Origin: Parafrigoribacterium mesophilum
GTDB taxonomy: Bacteria; Actinomycetota; Actinomycetes; Actinomycetales; Microbacteriaceae
Assembly: GCF_039652555.1 (NCBI RefSeq)
Contig: NZ_JBDJAF010000001.1
Location: 1,116,001-1,180,000, forward strand
DNA length: 64,000 nt
Direction: 5' to 3'
Below the pieces are notes generated by a model that was not told the DNA's origin, did not search any database, and was given only the letters and a program-made list of their open reading frames with translations. This document shows, piece after piece, positions 51,078 to 59,340 of this stretch (within the stretch, counting starts at the first letter, position 1; each line of letters opens with the position of its first letter). The position numbers and the translations under genes were made by a program.

Positions 51078-52024
51078 CCAGTGCGGTGCGCATCCGTAGC
51101 TTCGGCGGCCCCGAGGTGCTCGAAGTCGTCGAGGTCCCGGACCCCGTTGCCCCGGAAGACGGCGTCGTCATCGACGTGCGTGCCGCCGGCGTCAATCCGA
51201 TTGACTGGAAGATCCGCGAGGGACGCACCGCCAGCGGCCCCCTCACGGAGCCGATCGGGTTGGGTTCCGACGCGTGCGGCGTGGTCACCTCGGTTGGAGC
51301 CGATCCCGGCCGGTTCGCCGTGGGCGACGCCGTCATCGCGCGCGGATTGACCGGCGCGTACGCGAGTCGGGTGGCTGCACCGTCGACACGACTCACGAGC
51401 AAGCCCCCGTCGCTGAGCTTCGAGGAAGGAGCCGCGCTCGGGATGCCCGCCGGCACCGCGTATCAGTCGCTCAAGTCCCTGGGAGTGCGCGCCGGAGAAA
51501 CGCTACTGGTGCACGCCGGCAGCGGAGCCGTCGGCCTGGCCGCCGTGCAGTTCGCCCACCAGTGGGGACTGACCGTCATCGCCACAGCGAGCCCGGCGCA
51601 TCACGCCCGGCTCGCCGAACTCGGCGCGATCCCGGTCGCCTACGGGGACGGCCTACTCGAGCGGCTTCGCGCCGCCGCACCGGGCGGCATCGACGTGGCG
51701 CTCGACATCGCCGGCACCGACGAGGCCCTGCATACGTCACTCGACCTCGTTGCCGACCGGTCCAGGATCGCGACGCTGGTGGCCTTCCAGGCCGCAGCGG
51801 ACCTCGGCATCCGCTTGTTCAGCGAACACTTCGGCGGAGGACTCGGTTCGGAGGGCAGGGCGTTACGGGTGGAGGGCGTGGCCGTCGCCGCCGACCTTGC
51901 CGAACGCGGGCTGTTCGAGATCGACATCGCCGCCATCTATCCGCTGGAGCGGGTGGCCGACGCACACCGGCAAAGCCAGACCGGTCACGTGAACGGGAAG
52001 ATCGTGCTGGTGCCCACTCCGTGA
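51074..52024 (+). CDS. NADP-dependent quinone oxidoreductase-like protein (zinc-free MDR)
   Basis: A 316-residue medium-chain reductase without zinc ligands. The N-terminus has VRIRSFGGPEVLEVVEVPDP and AAGVNPIDWKIREG, and the NADPH fold has LLVHAGSGAVGLAAVQFAHQ with TASPAHHARLAELGA. It resembles quinone oxidoreductases and alkenal reductases. It overlaps the IclR stop by four bases (ATGA) and its own stop overlaps the TauE start (GTGA), so the three genes are translationally coupled. It may reduce an unsaturated intermediate of the neighbouring CaiB-crotonase route. Confidence 0.92.
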   Translation: MTSAVRIRSFGGPEVLEVVEVPDPVAPEDGVVIDVRAAGVNPIDWKIREGRTASGPLTEPIGLGSDACGVVTSVGADPGRFAVGDAVIARGLTGAYASRVAAPSTRLTSKPPSLSFEEGAALGMPAGTAYQSLKSLGVRAGETLLVHAGSGAVGLAAVQFAHQWGLTVIATASPAHHARLAELGAIPVAYGDGLLERLRAAAPGGIDVALDIAGTDEALHTSLDLVADRSRIATLVAFQAAADLGIRLFSEHFGGGLGSEGRALRVEGVAVAADLAERGLFEIDIAAIYPLERVADAHRQSQTGHVNGKIVLVPTP

Positions 52025-52785
52025 CCTGGTTAGAGGCCTTGCTGCTGTTCGTGGCCGGGACGACGGCGGGGACGATCAACACCGTCGTCGGCTCCGGCTC
52101 CCTGGTGACCTTCCCCACGCTGCTGGCGCTCGGATACCCGCCGGTGCTGGCCAACGTGACCAACAACATCGGAGTGCTGCCCGGCTCGGTGAGCGGCGCG
52201 ATCGCCTACCGGCACGAGCTGAAGGGAGAGGCCCGCGGAGTGCTGCCTCTTGCGGCGTGCTCGTTGGTCGGCGGTGCCGCCGGGGCACTACTGCTGCTGG
52301 TACTGCCCGCCTCCGCGTTCGATGCGATCGTGCCGGTGCTCATCATCGCTGCGTGCGTTCTCGTCGTGGCAGCGCCATCGCTGAAACGCTGGGCGTTCCG
52401 ACGGGCCACGGCGACTCGGCCGGGCGGATCGGCCCGAGCAACGACGCTCCTCACGACCACCGGGCTCACCGGCGTGTACGGCGGCTACTTCGGAGCCGCG
52501 CAGGGAGTCATTCTGCTCGCGCTCCTGTCGATCATGCTGCCCGGCGACATGCAGAAGGCCAATGCCTACAAGAACGTGCTCGCGGCGGTCGCCAATGGGG
52601 CTGCGGCCCTGGTCTTCGTGTTCACCACCAGCGTGGCTTGGTTCGCCGGCGGCATCATCGCCCTTGGCGCTATTCTCGGCGGCCAACTGGGTGCCAGGGT
52701 CGGCCGGCGCCTGCCGCCGGTGATCTACCGGATCGTCATCGTGCTGATCGGTATCGCCGCTGTGGTGTACTTCTACACGAAGTGA
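52021..52785 (+). CDS. TauE/SafE family permease
   Basis: A 254-residue membrane protein of about eight helices. Two matching halves are visible: LLFVAGTTAGTINTVVGSGS and TGLTGVYGGYFGAAQGVILL, each with the glycine-rich family motif. GTG 52021 overlaps the oxidoreductase stop. Members export or import sulfonates, sulfite, and small organic acids. As the third gene of the IclR operon it is a candidate exporter or importer for the acid handled by the divergent maleate-isomerase/CaiB cluster. It ends six bases before the stop of the convergent ABC ATPase gene. Confidence 0.92.
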   Translation: MTWLEALLLFVAGTTAGTINTVVGSGSLVTFPTLLALGYPPVLANVTNNIGVLPGSVSGAIAYRHELKGEARGVLPLAACSLVGGAAGALLLLVLPASAFDAIVPVLIIAACVLVVAAPSLKRWAFRRATATRPGGSARATTLLTTTGLTGVYGGYFGAAQGVILLALLSIMLPGDMQKANAYKNVLAAVANGAAALVFVFTTSVAWFAGGIIALGAILGGQLGARVGRRLPPVIYRIVIVLIGIAAVVYFYTK

Positions 52786-52791
52786 ACGTTC

Positions 52792-53838
52792 TCAGGCGTC
52801 GTACAGCACCACACTGCCGCCCACGCACACCCGCATCGTGCTGCCCGGCAGGAACTCCGGCGATCGGTAGCGGGGCAGTCGGAGGGTGAGGGCGATCGGC
52901 TCGGGATCCCCGTCGATGGTCAGGTCGATCTCGATGTGGGAGCCGTGGGAGCGCACGGACTCCACCCGAGCGGGCGACCCGGCGCCGGAGGCGGCGACGG
53001 ACAGTTGCTCCGGCCGGATCAGCGCGCATGCCGCCCCGTCTCGGTCGCCGTGATCATGCCGCACCGGGAGCACCCCGAGCGCCGATACCGCCTGCCCCTG
53101 GCGACGTCGAACCGGCACGAAGATCGCGGCACCGAGGAATTGCGCGGTCAGCGGGGTCGACGGATCGCCGAACACATCATCCGGCGGGCCGTACTGGATC
53201 AACCGACCGTCCTCCAGAACGCCGATCTCGTGGCCGAATCGCATGGCCTCGTCCTGGTCGTGGGTGACCAGGATGGTGGTGACCTCGGCGCGATCGAGGG
53301 CGTCGATCACCGACTGTCTGGTGTGCGCGCGCAGCCCGGTGTCCAGCGCGCTGAACGGCTCATCGAGCAGGATGACCCCCGGCGCCGGTGCGAGCGCGCG
53401 CGCCAGGGCGACGCGTTGTTGCTGACCGCCGGACAACTCGTGCGGGAAGCGGCGCAGGAACCTGGTCTCGAGGTTGACCAGTTCGCACACCTCGAGCACT
53501 CGCTGTTTTTTCGCGGTCCGGTCGCGCAGACCGAAGCCGATGTTGGATTCCACGGTGAGGTGCGGGAACAGCGCACCGTCCTGCGCAACGTAGCCAACGC
53601 CACGGCGATGCGCCGGCACGAAGTCAGCCGGTCCGCACACGGGTTGTCCGTCAAGCACGATGGTGCCGGCATCCGTCCGCTCGAACCCCGCGATCAGCCG
53701 CAGCAGCGTGCTCTTCCCACTGCCGGAGGATCCGACGATCGCCGCTCGGGTGCCGGAGCGCACGCTCAGCGAGATGCCGTGCAGCACCTCGACACCGCCG
53801 AGAGACTTCGATACGCCATCCAGCTTCAGCGACGTCAT
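52792..53838 (-). CDS. Ferric iron ABC transporter ATP-binding protein (FbpC/FutC-like)
   Basis: A 348-residue ABC ATPase. Walker A is GSSGSGKST (36-44), the signature LSGGQQQR starts at 135, Walker B ends in LLDEPF (D159, E160), and the switch histidine is in VTHDQDEAM. The C-terminal part (about 240-348) is a TOBE-type regulatory domain, typical of ferric-iron and molybdate importers. It overlaps the permease gene by four bases, so permease and ATPase are coupled. It drives iron uptake with the permease and binding protein encoded just upstream. Confidence 0.94.
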   Translation of the reverse strand: MTSLKLDGVSKSLGGVEVLHGISLSVRSGTRAAIVGSSGSGKSTLLRLIAGFERTDAGTIVLDGQPVCGPADFVPAHRRGVGYVAQDGALFPHLTVESNIGFGLRDRTAKKQRVLEVCELVNLETRFLRRFPHELSGGQQQRVALARALAPAPGVILLDEPFSALDTGLRAHTRQSVIDALDRAEVTTILVTHDQDEAMRFGHEIGVLEDGRLIQYGPPDDVFGDPSTPLTAQFLGAAIFVPVRRRQGQAVSALGVLPVRHDHGDRDGAACALIRPEQLSVAASGAGSPARVESVRSHGSHIEIDLTIDGDPEPIALTLRLPRYRSPEFLPGSTMRVCVGGSVVLYDA

Positions 53839-55436
53839 CCGCGGGAGGCCTTTCGAGATTGGGCAAACATGATCGCCACGGCGGGGATGGACAGCAGGAT
53901 GAGCAGGGCTGCGTAGGGGGCAGCGTCAGAGTAGCGTAACGCCGCCGTCGCCGACCAGAATCCTGTGGCCAAGGTGCTGGTGCCGTTGGGGGCCAGCAGC
54001 AGGGTCGCTGTGAGTTCGTTGGCGGCTCCGAGCGCGACCAGCGCGGTGCCGGCGGCAATGGATGGCAGCAGCAGCGGCAGGGTCACCAGCACCCTGGCCT
54101 GCAACGGGGAACGACCGAGGGCACGCGCTGCCTCCTCCAAGCCGATGGGGGCCTGGGCAATACCGGCGCGCACGCTCACCAGCGCGCGCGGCAGAAAGAT
54201 CAGCGCATAGGCCAACAGCACCGTGAACGCGGTCTGGTACAGCGACGGCACCAACCGGATGGCCACCGTCACGAGGGCCAACGCGATGACGATGGCCGGC
54301 AAGCTGCTGGCGACATAGGTGGCACCCTCGATCGCCCGGTTGATCCGACTGGGATGGCGCACCGAGAGCCAGGCCACCGGAAGCGCCATGAGCACCGTCA
54401 GCACCGCACCGCCGCCGGCCAGAAACGCGGTTTGCGCGAGGGCCGCGGCGAGCGCCGGCTGTGCCCATGGATCACCATAGCTGAGCCAGCGGATCACGCT
54501 GGTGACCGGTACTCCCACGGCGAGGATGATCAGAAGGCCCAGACAGAGCAGCGTCGGGACACTCCACCGCCGCAGGGCGAACACTGTGGCGGCGTGCGGC
54601 ACGCCGGAGCCGACCCTGGCGTACCGGGCCCGGCCGCGCGTGGCGGATTCGAGCACCAGCAGCATCAGGCACAGGGTCGCCAGCACCGCCCCCAGCGCAC
54701 TGGCTGCCGGCCCGGCGAACGACGACTGGAACTGCACCATGATGGCCGTGGTGAAGGTGTCGAAGCGCAGCAGCGCGAACGCGCCGTATTCCGCCAACAG
54801 GTGTAAGGCAACGATCAGCGCTCCGCCCCACACCGCCAGACGCAACTGGGGCAGCACGACCCGGACGAAGACCGCCCAGGAACTGTAGCCGAGGGAACGA
54901 GCGCTCTCTTCGAGCGCCGGGTCAAGACCTCGGATCGCCGCGGCCGCCGGCAGATATACCAACGGATAGTAGGCCAGGGTGGCCACGAAAAGCCCGCCAC
55001 CCAGTCCCGCCATGGATGACACGGCGCTCACCCAGGCGTAACCGCTGACGAAGGCGGGGATGGCCAACGGTGCGGCGAGCAGTATCGCCCACACACGGCG
55101 CCCCGGCACGCTGGTGCGTTCCACCAGCCAGGCGCCGCCGACACCCAGCACCACGCACAACGGCGTGGCGATCAACACCAGCAGCACCGTGTTGACCAGC
55201 AGCTCGCCCACCTTGGGCCGGAAGATCAATGGAGCCAGCGTGCTCCAGCCGATCTGCAGCCCAATCGACACGACGTATCCGATCGGGATCAGCGTCACCA
55301 GGGTGATCACGACGACCAGCGCGATAAAACCGGCGCTCGGCCCGGATCCGCCGCCGACCTTGCGGCCCGCGCGGATGCCCAGCGGTTCTCTCGTGGTTCG
55401 GGTCAGGACCATGGTGTGCCGGCCTGTGGGCTGCAC
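53835..55436 (-). CDS. Ferric iron ABC transporter permease (FbpB/FutB-like, fused two-half)
   Basis: A 533-residue membrane protein with about twelve helices in two homologous halves, each bearing the ATPase-coupling EAA motif (LDPALEESARSLGYSSWAVF and PIGLEEAARALGRSPLQARV). This two-half arrangement is the rule for SfuB/FbpB iron permeases. GTG 55436 is the longest start, seven bases after the binding-protein stop; ATG 55412 would remove eight residues. Neither has a clear Shine-Dalgarno, so coupling to the upstream gene is likely. It transports Fe3+ delivered by the lipoprotein encoded before it. Confidence 0.93.
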   Translation of the reverse strand: MQPTGRHTMVLTRTTREPLGIRAGRKVGGGSGPSAGFIALVVVITLVTLIPIGYVVSIGLQIGWSTLAPLIFRPKVGELLVNTVLLVLIATPLCVVLGVGGAWLVERTSVPGRRVWAILLAAPLAIPAFVSGYAWVSAVSSMAGLGGGLFVATLAYYPLVYLPAAAAIRGLDPALEESARSLGYSSWAVFVRVVLPQLRLAVWGGALIVALHLLAEYGAFALLRFDTFTTAIMVQFQSSFAGPAASALGAVLATLCLMLLVLESATRGRARYARVGSGVPHAATVFALRRWSVPTLLCLGLLIILAVGVPVTSVIRWLSYGDPWAQPALAAALAQTAFLAGGGAVLTVLMALPVAWLSVRHPSRINRAIEGATYVASSLPAIVIALALVTVAIRLVPSLYQTAFTVLLAYALIFLPRALVSVRAGIAQAPIGLEEAARALGRSPLQARVLVTLPLLLPSIAAGTALVALGAANELTATLLLAPNGTSTLATGFWSATAALRYSDAAPYAALLILLSIPAVAIMFAQSRKASRG

Positions 55437-55443
55437 TGCATGG

Positions 55444-56493
55444 CTAGATGAGCCCGGCCCGCGTCATCAGATCGGCGACCTCGGGGCTGTTGAGCTTCGT
55501 GGGGTCGATGGCGGGCGCTTCCAGTGAGTCGAGCGCAGGCAACGCCGGGTTCGCGGCGACATCGCTGGCGACCGGGTATTCGAAGCTGGTGCCGGTCTGC
55601 AGGACCTTTTGCCCGGCCTCGCCCACGATGAACTTCAGGAAGGCCTGCGCTGCGGCCTGATGCTTGGACGAGGCCAGCACACCGCCCCCGGAGACGCTGA
55701 CGAAGGCGCCGGGGTCCTCGTTCTTGAAGTAGTACAGCTTGGTGTTGGAGCTGTTCTCCTTCGTTCCGGACTGATCGGCGAACCAGTAGTAGTGGTAGAT
55801 CACGCCTGCAGGGATGTCGCCGGCGTTGACCGCCTTCATCACCGTGCTGTTGCCCTTGTACGCCGAGAAGTTCTTCTTCATGCCGGTCAGCCACTCCAGG
55901 GTCGCATCGGGGCCTTTCAGCTCCAGAAGTGCGGACACGATGGCCTGGAAGTCGGCCCCGCCGGGCGATGCCGCCCAGCGGCCCTGCCACTGTGGTCCGG
56001 CGAGATCGAGCAGCGACTTGGGCAGCTGGTCCTCTTCGAGCAATGTCGGGTTGTACACGAACACGGTGGAGCGAGCGGCGATGCCGGTCCACTTGTCGGT
56101 CGACGGCCGGAACTGGGCCGGCACCGCCTGCAGAGTGGCGGCATTCACCGGAGCGAGCAGCTTCTTGTTCTCAACCAATGCGATGGCCGGCGAGTTCTCG
56201 GTGAGGAACACGTCGGCCGGAGAGGCGGCGCCCTCCTGCACGATCTGGTTGGCGAGTTCCGATTCGTTGGCATTGCGCAGGACGACCTTGACGCCGCTCT
56301 CGGCGGTGAAGGCATCCGCCCAGGCCTGGGTGAGTTCCTCGTGCTGGCCGTTGTAGACCGTGATCTGGGTGCCGGCCAGGGAGTCGGATTTCGCCGGCGT
56401 CGCGCTGGGGGCGTTGGAGGCGCACCCGGTGAGAGTGAGCGCAAGAACCGCGGAGACCGCGAGGAACGTGGTGGTTGTGGTGTGGGCTCGCAT
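55444..56493 (-). CDS. Ferric iron ABC transporter substrate-binding lipoprotein (FutA/FbpA-like)
   Basis: A 349-residue lipoprotein from ATG 56493. The signal ends in lipobox LTGC (lipidated cysteine at about 24). The mature protein has ITVYNGQHEELTQAWADAF at the start and an IYHYYWFADQ segment whose tyrosines resemble the iron-binding tyrosines of FutA/FbpA. SPADVFLTENSPAIA and KWTGIAARSTVFVYNP are also typical. A TTG start 33 bases upstream is less likely. An IdeR/DtxR-type box (56524-56542) lies 30 bp upstream, so the operon is probably repressed by iron. Confidence 0.94.
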   Translation of the reverse strand: MRAHTTTTTFLAVSAVLALTLTGCASNAPSATPAKSDSLAGTQITVYNGQHEELTQAWADAFTAESGVKVVLRNANESELANQIVQEGAASPADVFLTENSPAIALVENKKLLAPVNAATLQAVPAQFRPSTDKWTGIAARSTVFVYNPTLLEEDQLPKSLLDLAGPQWQGRWAASPGGADFQAIVSALLELKGPDATLEWLTGMKKNFSAYKGNSTVMKAVNAGDIPAGVIYHYYWFADQSGTKENSSNTKLYYFKNEDPGAFVSVSGGGVLASSKHQAAAQAFLKFIVGEAGQKVLQTGTSFEYPVASDVAANPALPALDSLEAPAIDPTKLNSPEVADLMTRAGLI

Positions 56494-56523
56494 GGCGCTT
56501 TCTGGCTGGCTGCGGGAGGGAAA

Positions 56524-56542
56524 CAAGGTAAGCCTAGCCTAA
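56524..56542. promoter_or_regulatory. IdeR/DtxR iron box before the iron transporter
   Basis: On the minus strand the site TTAGGCTAGGCTTACCTTG matches the actinobacterial iron-box consensus TTAGGTTAGGCTAACCTAA at 15 of 19 positions. It lies between the binding-protein gene (start 56493) and the divergent 2OG oxygenase gene (start 56608). Confidence 0.8.
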
Positions 56543-56607
56543 GAATGTGGGGGTCTGCGCGACGAAACATTCCACCGAGCCGCGGGGCTCGATGGTACTT
56601 TGCAAGA

Positions 56608-57690
56608 GTGAGTGCACTGAACACGTCAGATTTGCCTGCGGGCTCGTCGCCCGCCTCCATTCCGGTCCTCGACCTGAGCACGGCCCGGCGCGCCGACGGC
56701 TCGTTCAACCCGGACTTCATCGACTCGCTGCGCGCGGCGGCCCATCACATCGGCTTCTTCCAGTTGATCGGATACGGTCCGGCCGAGGCCCAGGTCGATG
56801 ACATCTTCGAGGTCACCCGCCAGCTGTTCGACCTTCCGCTCGAGGAGCGATTGAAGCTGGACAATCGCACTTCCCCACATTTCCGTGGTTACACCAGGCT
56901 CGGACACGAACTCACACGCGGGCGGCCGGATGCGCGGGAGCAGTTGGACTTCGGCCCGGATCGGCCGGCTGTGGAGCACTACCCGTCGAACCAGCCGTAC
57001 TGGCTCGTGCAGGGACCGAACCTGTGGCCGGATGCCGCGTTACCCCGGCTGCGGCAGGTCGCGATGGCGTGGGCGGAGTCGCTCTCGCAGGTGGGCGCGG
57101 AATTGCTCAGCGCCATCGCCGTCGCCCTGGGCCAGCCGGCGGACCATTTCGACGACGCCTTCGCCGGCACCCCCGCCTGGATGGCCAAACTCGTGCACTA
57201 CGTAGGCAACGTGGTGCAGGAAGCCGGAGATCAGGGCGTCGGCACGCACGCCGACTACGGGTTCGTCACCCTGCTGTTGCAAGACAGCGTCGGCGGGCTG
57301 GAAGTTCTTCCGCCGGGCAGCCAGACCTGGATCCCGGTGGAACCGATCCCGGGCGCGCTCGTCGTCAATCTGGGCGAAATGCTGGAAGTGGCTACCAGCG
57401 GCTACCTTTCCGCCACCATCCACAGGGTGCAGGCGCCGCCTCCCGGAGTGGACCGCTATTCGATCCCGTTCTTCTGGTCCCCGCGCCTGGACGCGGTCAT
57501 CGCGCCGGTGCAGCTTCCACCGGATCTGGCAAGTCAGTCGCGCGGCATCTCGGACGACCCGAAGAACCCGATGCTGGCCGCATACGGGGCCAACGTGCTC
57601 AAGGGCTGGGTTCGATCGCATCCGGACGTGGTCAGGCTGCACCACCCGGAACTGATCGCCTCGGATACCGGCGCGGCCGCGTCGCAGTAG
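56608..57690 (+). CDS. 2-oxoglutarate/Fe(II)-dependent dioxygenase, isopenicillin N synthase family
   Basis: A 360-residue non-haem iron oxygenase of the isopenicillin-N-synthase/2OG type. The N-terminal DIOX_N part has IPVLDLSTARR and AAAHHIGFFQLIGYG. The iron ligands are H214 and D216 in GTHADYGF and H272 in IHRVQAP; R283 in DRYSIPFFW binds the 2OG carboxylate. GTG 56608 is preceded by little ribosome-site sequence and is chosen from the start of homology. It is divergent from the iron transporter across an iron box, so it may be expressed under low iron. The substrate is unknown; siderophore, amino-acid or lipid hydroxylation is possible. Confidence 0.92.
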   Translation: MSALNTSDLPAGSSPASIPVLDLSTARRADGSFNPDFIDSLRAAAHHIGFFQLIGYGPAEAQVDDIFEVTRQLFDLPLEERLKLDNRTSPHFRGYTRLGHELTRGRPDAREQLDFGPDRPAVEHYPSNQPYWLVQGPNLWPDAALPRLRQVAMAWAESLSQVGAELLSAIAVALGQPADHFDDAFAGTPAWMAKLVHYVGNVVQEAGDQGVGTHADYGFVTLLLQDSVGGLEVLPPGSQTWIPVEPIPGALVVNLGEMLEVATSGYLSATIHRVQAPPPGVDRYSIPFFWSPRLDAVIAPVQLPPDLASQSRGISDDPKNPMLAAYGANVLKGWVRSHPDVVRLHHPELIASDTGAAASQ

Positions 57691-57724
57691 GCTGCACCAC
57701 CAGCGGCTCGATCACCGATACAGG

Positions 57725-58228
57725 TCAGGCGGCCGGTGCCAGGAACTCCTGCCACTGCGGTTGCTCCCGGTCGATGCCGCGCACCAACCATGCCGTGCCG
57801 TGCGGTTCGCGCGGCCTGATGCGCAGCGTCCAGTGCATCTCCGCGGGAGTACGGTCACCCTTCAGGTTGTTGCAGTGCAGGCAGCACGCCACCAGGTTTT
57901 CCCAGCTGTCGGCGCCGCCGCGCGAGCGGGGTAGAACGTGGTCGATGGTCGTCGCCGATTTCGCACAGTATGCGCATCGCTGGCCGTCGCGGCGTAGCAC
58001 GCCCCTGCGGCTGACCGGAACCAAGCGCCGGTGCGGGATGCGAACGTAGTGGCGGAGCAGAATCACCGACGGGCGATCCCAGGTGCCGGACGTGCCGAAC
58101 ACCGGATGCTCAGGGTCGATCGCGACGACCGTCGCCTTCTCGTTCATCACCAACACCAGCGCCCGCTTGAAGGACACCACGGCCAAGGGCTCGAAGCCCG
58201 CGTTGAGCACTAGCGTGCGCATTCTCAT
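57725..58228 (-). CDS. HNH endonuclease family protein
   Basis: A 167-residue protein: MRMRTLVLNAGFEPLAVVSF, then RAL-type helices and GVLRRDGQRCAYCAKSATTI, with HNH motif TIDHVLPRSRGGADSWENLV and ACCLHCNNLKGDRT. The zinc knuckle C-A-Y-C and C-L-H-C and the catalytic DH are intact. This single-domain HNH form is common in Actinobacteria, and its target DNA is unknown. It stands downstream of a possible cysteine-rich leader peptide and terminator. It is convergent with the 2OG oxygenase gene. An alternative start is ATG 58222. Confidence 0.92.
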   Translation of the reverse strand: MRMRTLVLNAGFEPLAVVSFKRALVLVMNEKATVVAIDPEHPVFGTSGTWDRPSVILLRHYVRIPHRRLVPVSRRGVLRRDGQRCAYCAKSATTIDHVLPRSRGGADSWENLVACCLHCNNLKGDRTPAEMHWTLRIRPREPHGTAWLVRGIDREQPQWQEFLAPAA

Positions 58229-58330
58229 CCCATCGACCAGTCCCTGGACGGCTTCCAGGGATCCGACTCACCTCATCGTTCGCTCGGCAGGAGCAGCGGC
58301 CGGTCCGGTGCGCAAACAATCACAAGACCC

Positions 58331-58362
58331 AAACAAAAAGACACCGTCGAAACGACAGTGCC
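58331..58362 (-). terminator. Intrinsic terminator downstream of dtxR and of the Cys-rich ORF
   Basis: Read on the minus strand it is a 10-bp stem (GGCACTGTCG with CGACGGTGTC, loop TTT; two G-T pairs) followed by TTTTTGTTT. The stem starts at the last base of the cysteine-rich ORF's stop codon. Confidence 0.85.
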
Positions 58363-58454
58363 TAGGTGTGAGACGTGCAGAAACACGCCCGGCTACATTG
58401 CCGAGTCCGAAGCGCGCACGCATCCACGGTTTGGATGATGCACTGCCCCGTCAT
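58362..58454 (-). CDS. Candidate cysteine-rich leader peptide, 30 residues
   Basis: ATG 58454 is preceded by GGGAG at five bases. The 30-residue product runs MTGQCIIQTVDACALRTRQC and then SRACFCTSHT, with five cysteines (5, 13, 20, 24, 26). The stop codon TAG overlaps the first base of an intrinsic terminator stem. Such cysteine-rich short frames act as cysteine-responsive attenuators in mycobacteria. Here a ribosome at the stop would cover the terminator and allow read-through into the HNH gene 103 bases further on, while stalling at cysteine codons would leave the terminator free; that model is inference. Confidence 0.45.
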   Translation of the reverse strand: MTGQCIIQTVDACALRTRQCSRACFCTSHT

Positions 58455-58559
58455 CGGCTCTCCCGAAAACATCCTTCACGAACTATGAGGACTCTAGATT
58501 AACGCACAAACTGGCTGTGCAACCACTGGGCTCGCCGCAGATCGACCGGCATCGGCGCA

Positions 58560-59252
58560 TCAGATGCCCACGTAGACGTGCTGGGCCACCTCGTTGGGCA
58601 GCTCAAGCGTCTCGTCCTGGCCCTCCACTTGCACGACGACGTAGCCGCCGGTGCCCGAGAAGCTCGCCTTGACGCCGGGCAGCACGCCGGCGGCGCGGAA
58701 CTGCTGGAGCAGATCCGGTTCATACTGCACCGGCTCGCCCAGGCGGCGGATGACACCCTTGACCGGGCCGACTGCACCGAGCACGAAGTTCACGATATTC
58801 ACAACACCCTGGCTGAACTTCTCCGCGGGATGGTCACCCAACTCGTCCAAACCCGGGATCGGGTTGCCGTACGGCGAGTGCAGCGGATGTTCGAGCAACG
58901 TCACGATACGACGCTCGACCGTCTCGCTCATCACGTGCTCCCAGCGACAGGCTTCCTCGTGCACCAGCGCCCAATCCAGGCCGATCACGTCGGCGAGCAG
59001 CCGCTCCGCGAGGCGATGCTTGCGCATCACGCCGACAGCCTTGCGGCGGCCGTCTGCGGTCAACACCAGGTGGCGGTCGCCCTCGACGACGACCAAGCCG
59101 TCCCGCTCCATCCGCCCCACCGTCTGGGACACCGTCGGGCCGGAATGGCCGATGCGTTCGCTGATGCGCGCCCGCAACGGAATGATGTTCTCTTCTTCGA
59201 GCTCATAGATCGTGCGCAGATACATCTCAGTGGTGTCAATGAGATCCGTCAT
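58560..59252 (-). CDS. ideR: DtxR/IdeR family iron-dependent repressor
   Basis: A 230-residue repressor. The winged HTH (1-70) reads DTTEMYLRTIYELEEENIIP, LRARISERIGHSGPTVSQTV and GRMERDGLVVVEGDRHLVLT. The metal sites keep the exact DtxR numbering: M10, C102, E105 and H106 for the primary site, H79, E83 and H98 for the ancillary site. The C-terminal SH3-like domain (about 150-230) is present. GGAGG lies nine bases before the ATG. A palindromic iron box (59278-59296) 26 bp upstream suggests autoregulation, and a second box before the iron transporter supports its role in iron homeostasis. Confidence 0.94.
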   Translation of the reverse strand: MTDLIDTTEMYLRTIYELEEENIIPLRARISERIGHSGPTVSQTVGRMERDGLVVVEGDRHLVLTADGRRKAVGVMRKHRLAERLLADVIGLDWALVHEEACRWEHVMSETVERRIVTLLEHPLHSPYGNPIPGLDELGDHPAEKFSQGVVNIVNFVLGAVGPVKGVIRRLGEPVQYEPDLLQQFRAAGVLPGVKASFSGTGGYVVVQVEGQDETLELPNEVAQHVYVGI

Positions 59253-59277
59253 CGATGCATCCTCCGATCGCTCACCC

Positions 59278-59296
59278 AGAGGTAAGCCTAACCTCT
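59278..59296. promoter_or_regulatory. IdeR/DtxR iron box before the repressor gene
   Basis: AGAGGTAAGCCTAACCTCT is a near-perfect palindrome; on the minus strand it matches TTAGGTTAGGCTAACCTAA at 14 of 19 positions. It lies 26 bp before the ideR start codon and 45 bp before serC, so autoregulation is likely. Confidence 0.7.
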
Positions 59297-59340
59297 GTCA
59301 CGAAAGTCCCCGCATTCGCCGGTTCCTCTAGAATCTGTTC

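Larger units (their letters stand above)
58229..58559. other. Intergenic region between HNH and DtxR genes
   Basis: This 331-bp stretch holds the minus-strand 30-codon cysteine-rich ORF (58362-58454), the terminator (58331-58362), and a 17-codon frame MPVDLRRAQWLHSQFVR (58499-58552) that begins 8 bases after the dtxR stop. No full-length gene or tRNA is present. Bases 58229-58330 show nothing recognisable. Confidence 0.7.

Noticed and set aside
58499..58552. A 17-codon frame MPVDLRRAQWLHSQFVR after dtxR
   Set aside because: It has no ribosome site and ends before the Cys-rich ORF; it may only be chance, so it is not called as a gene.
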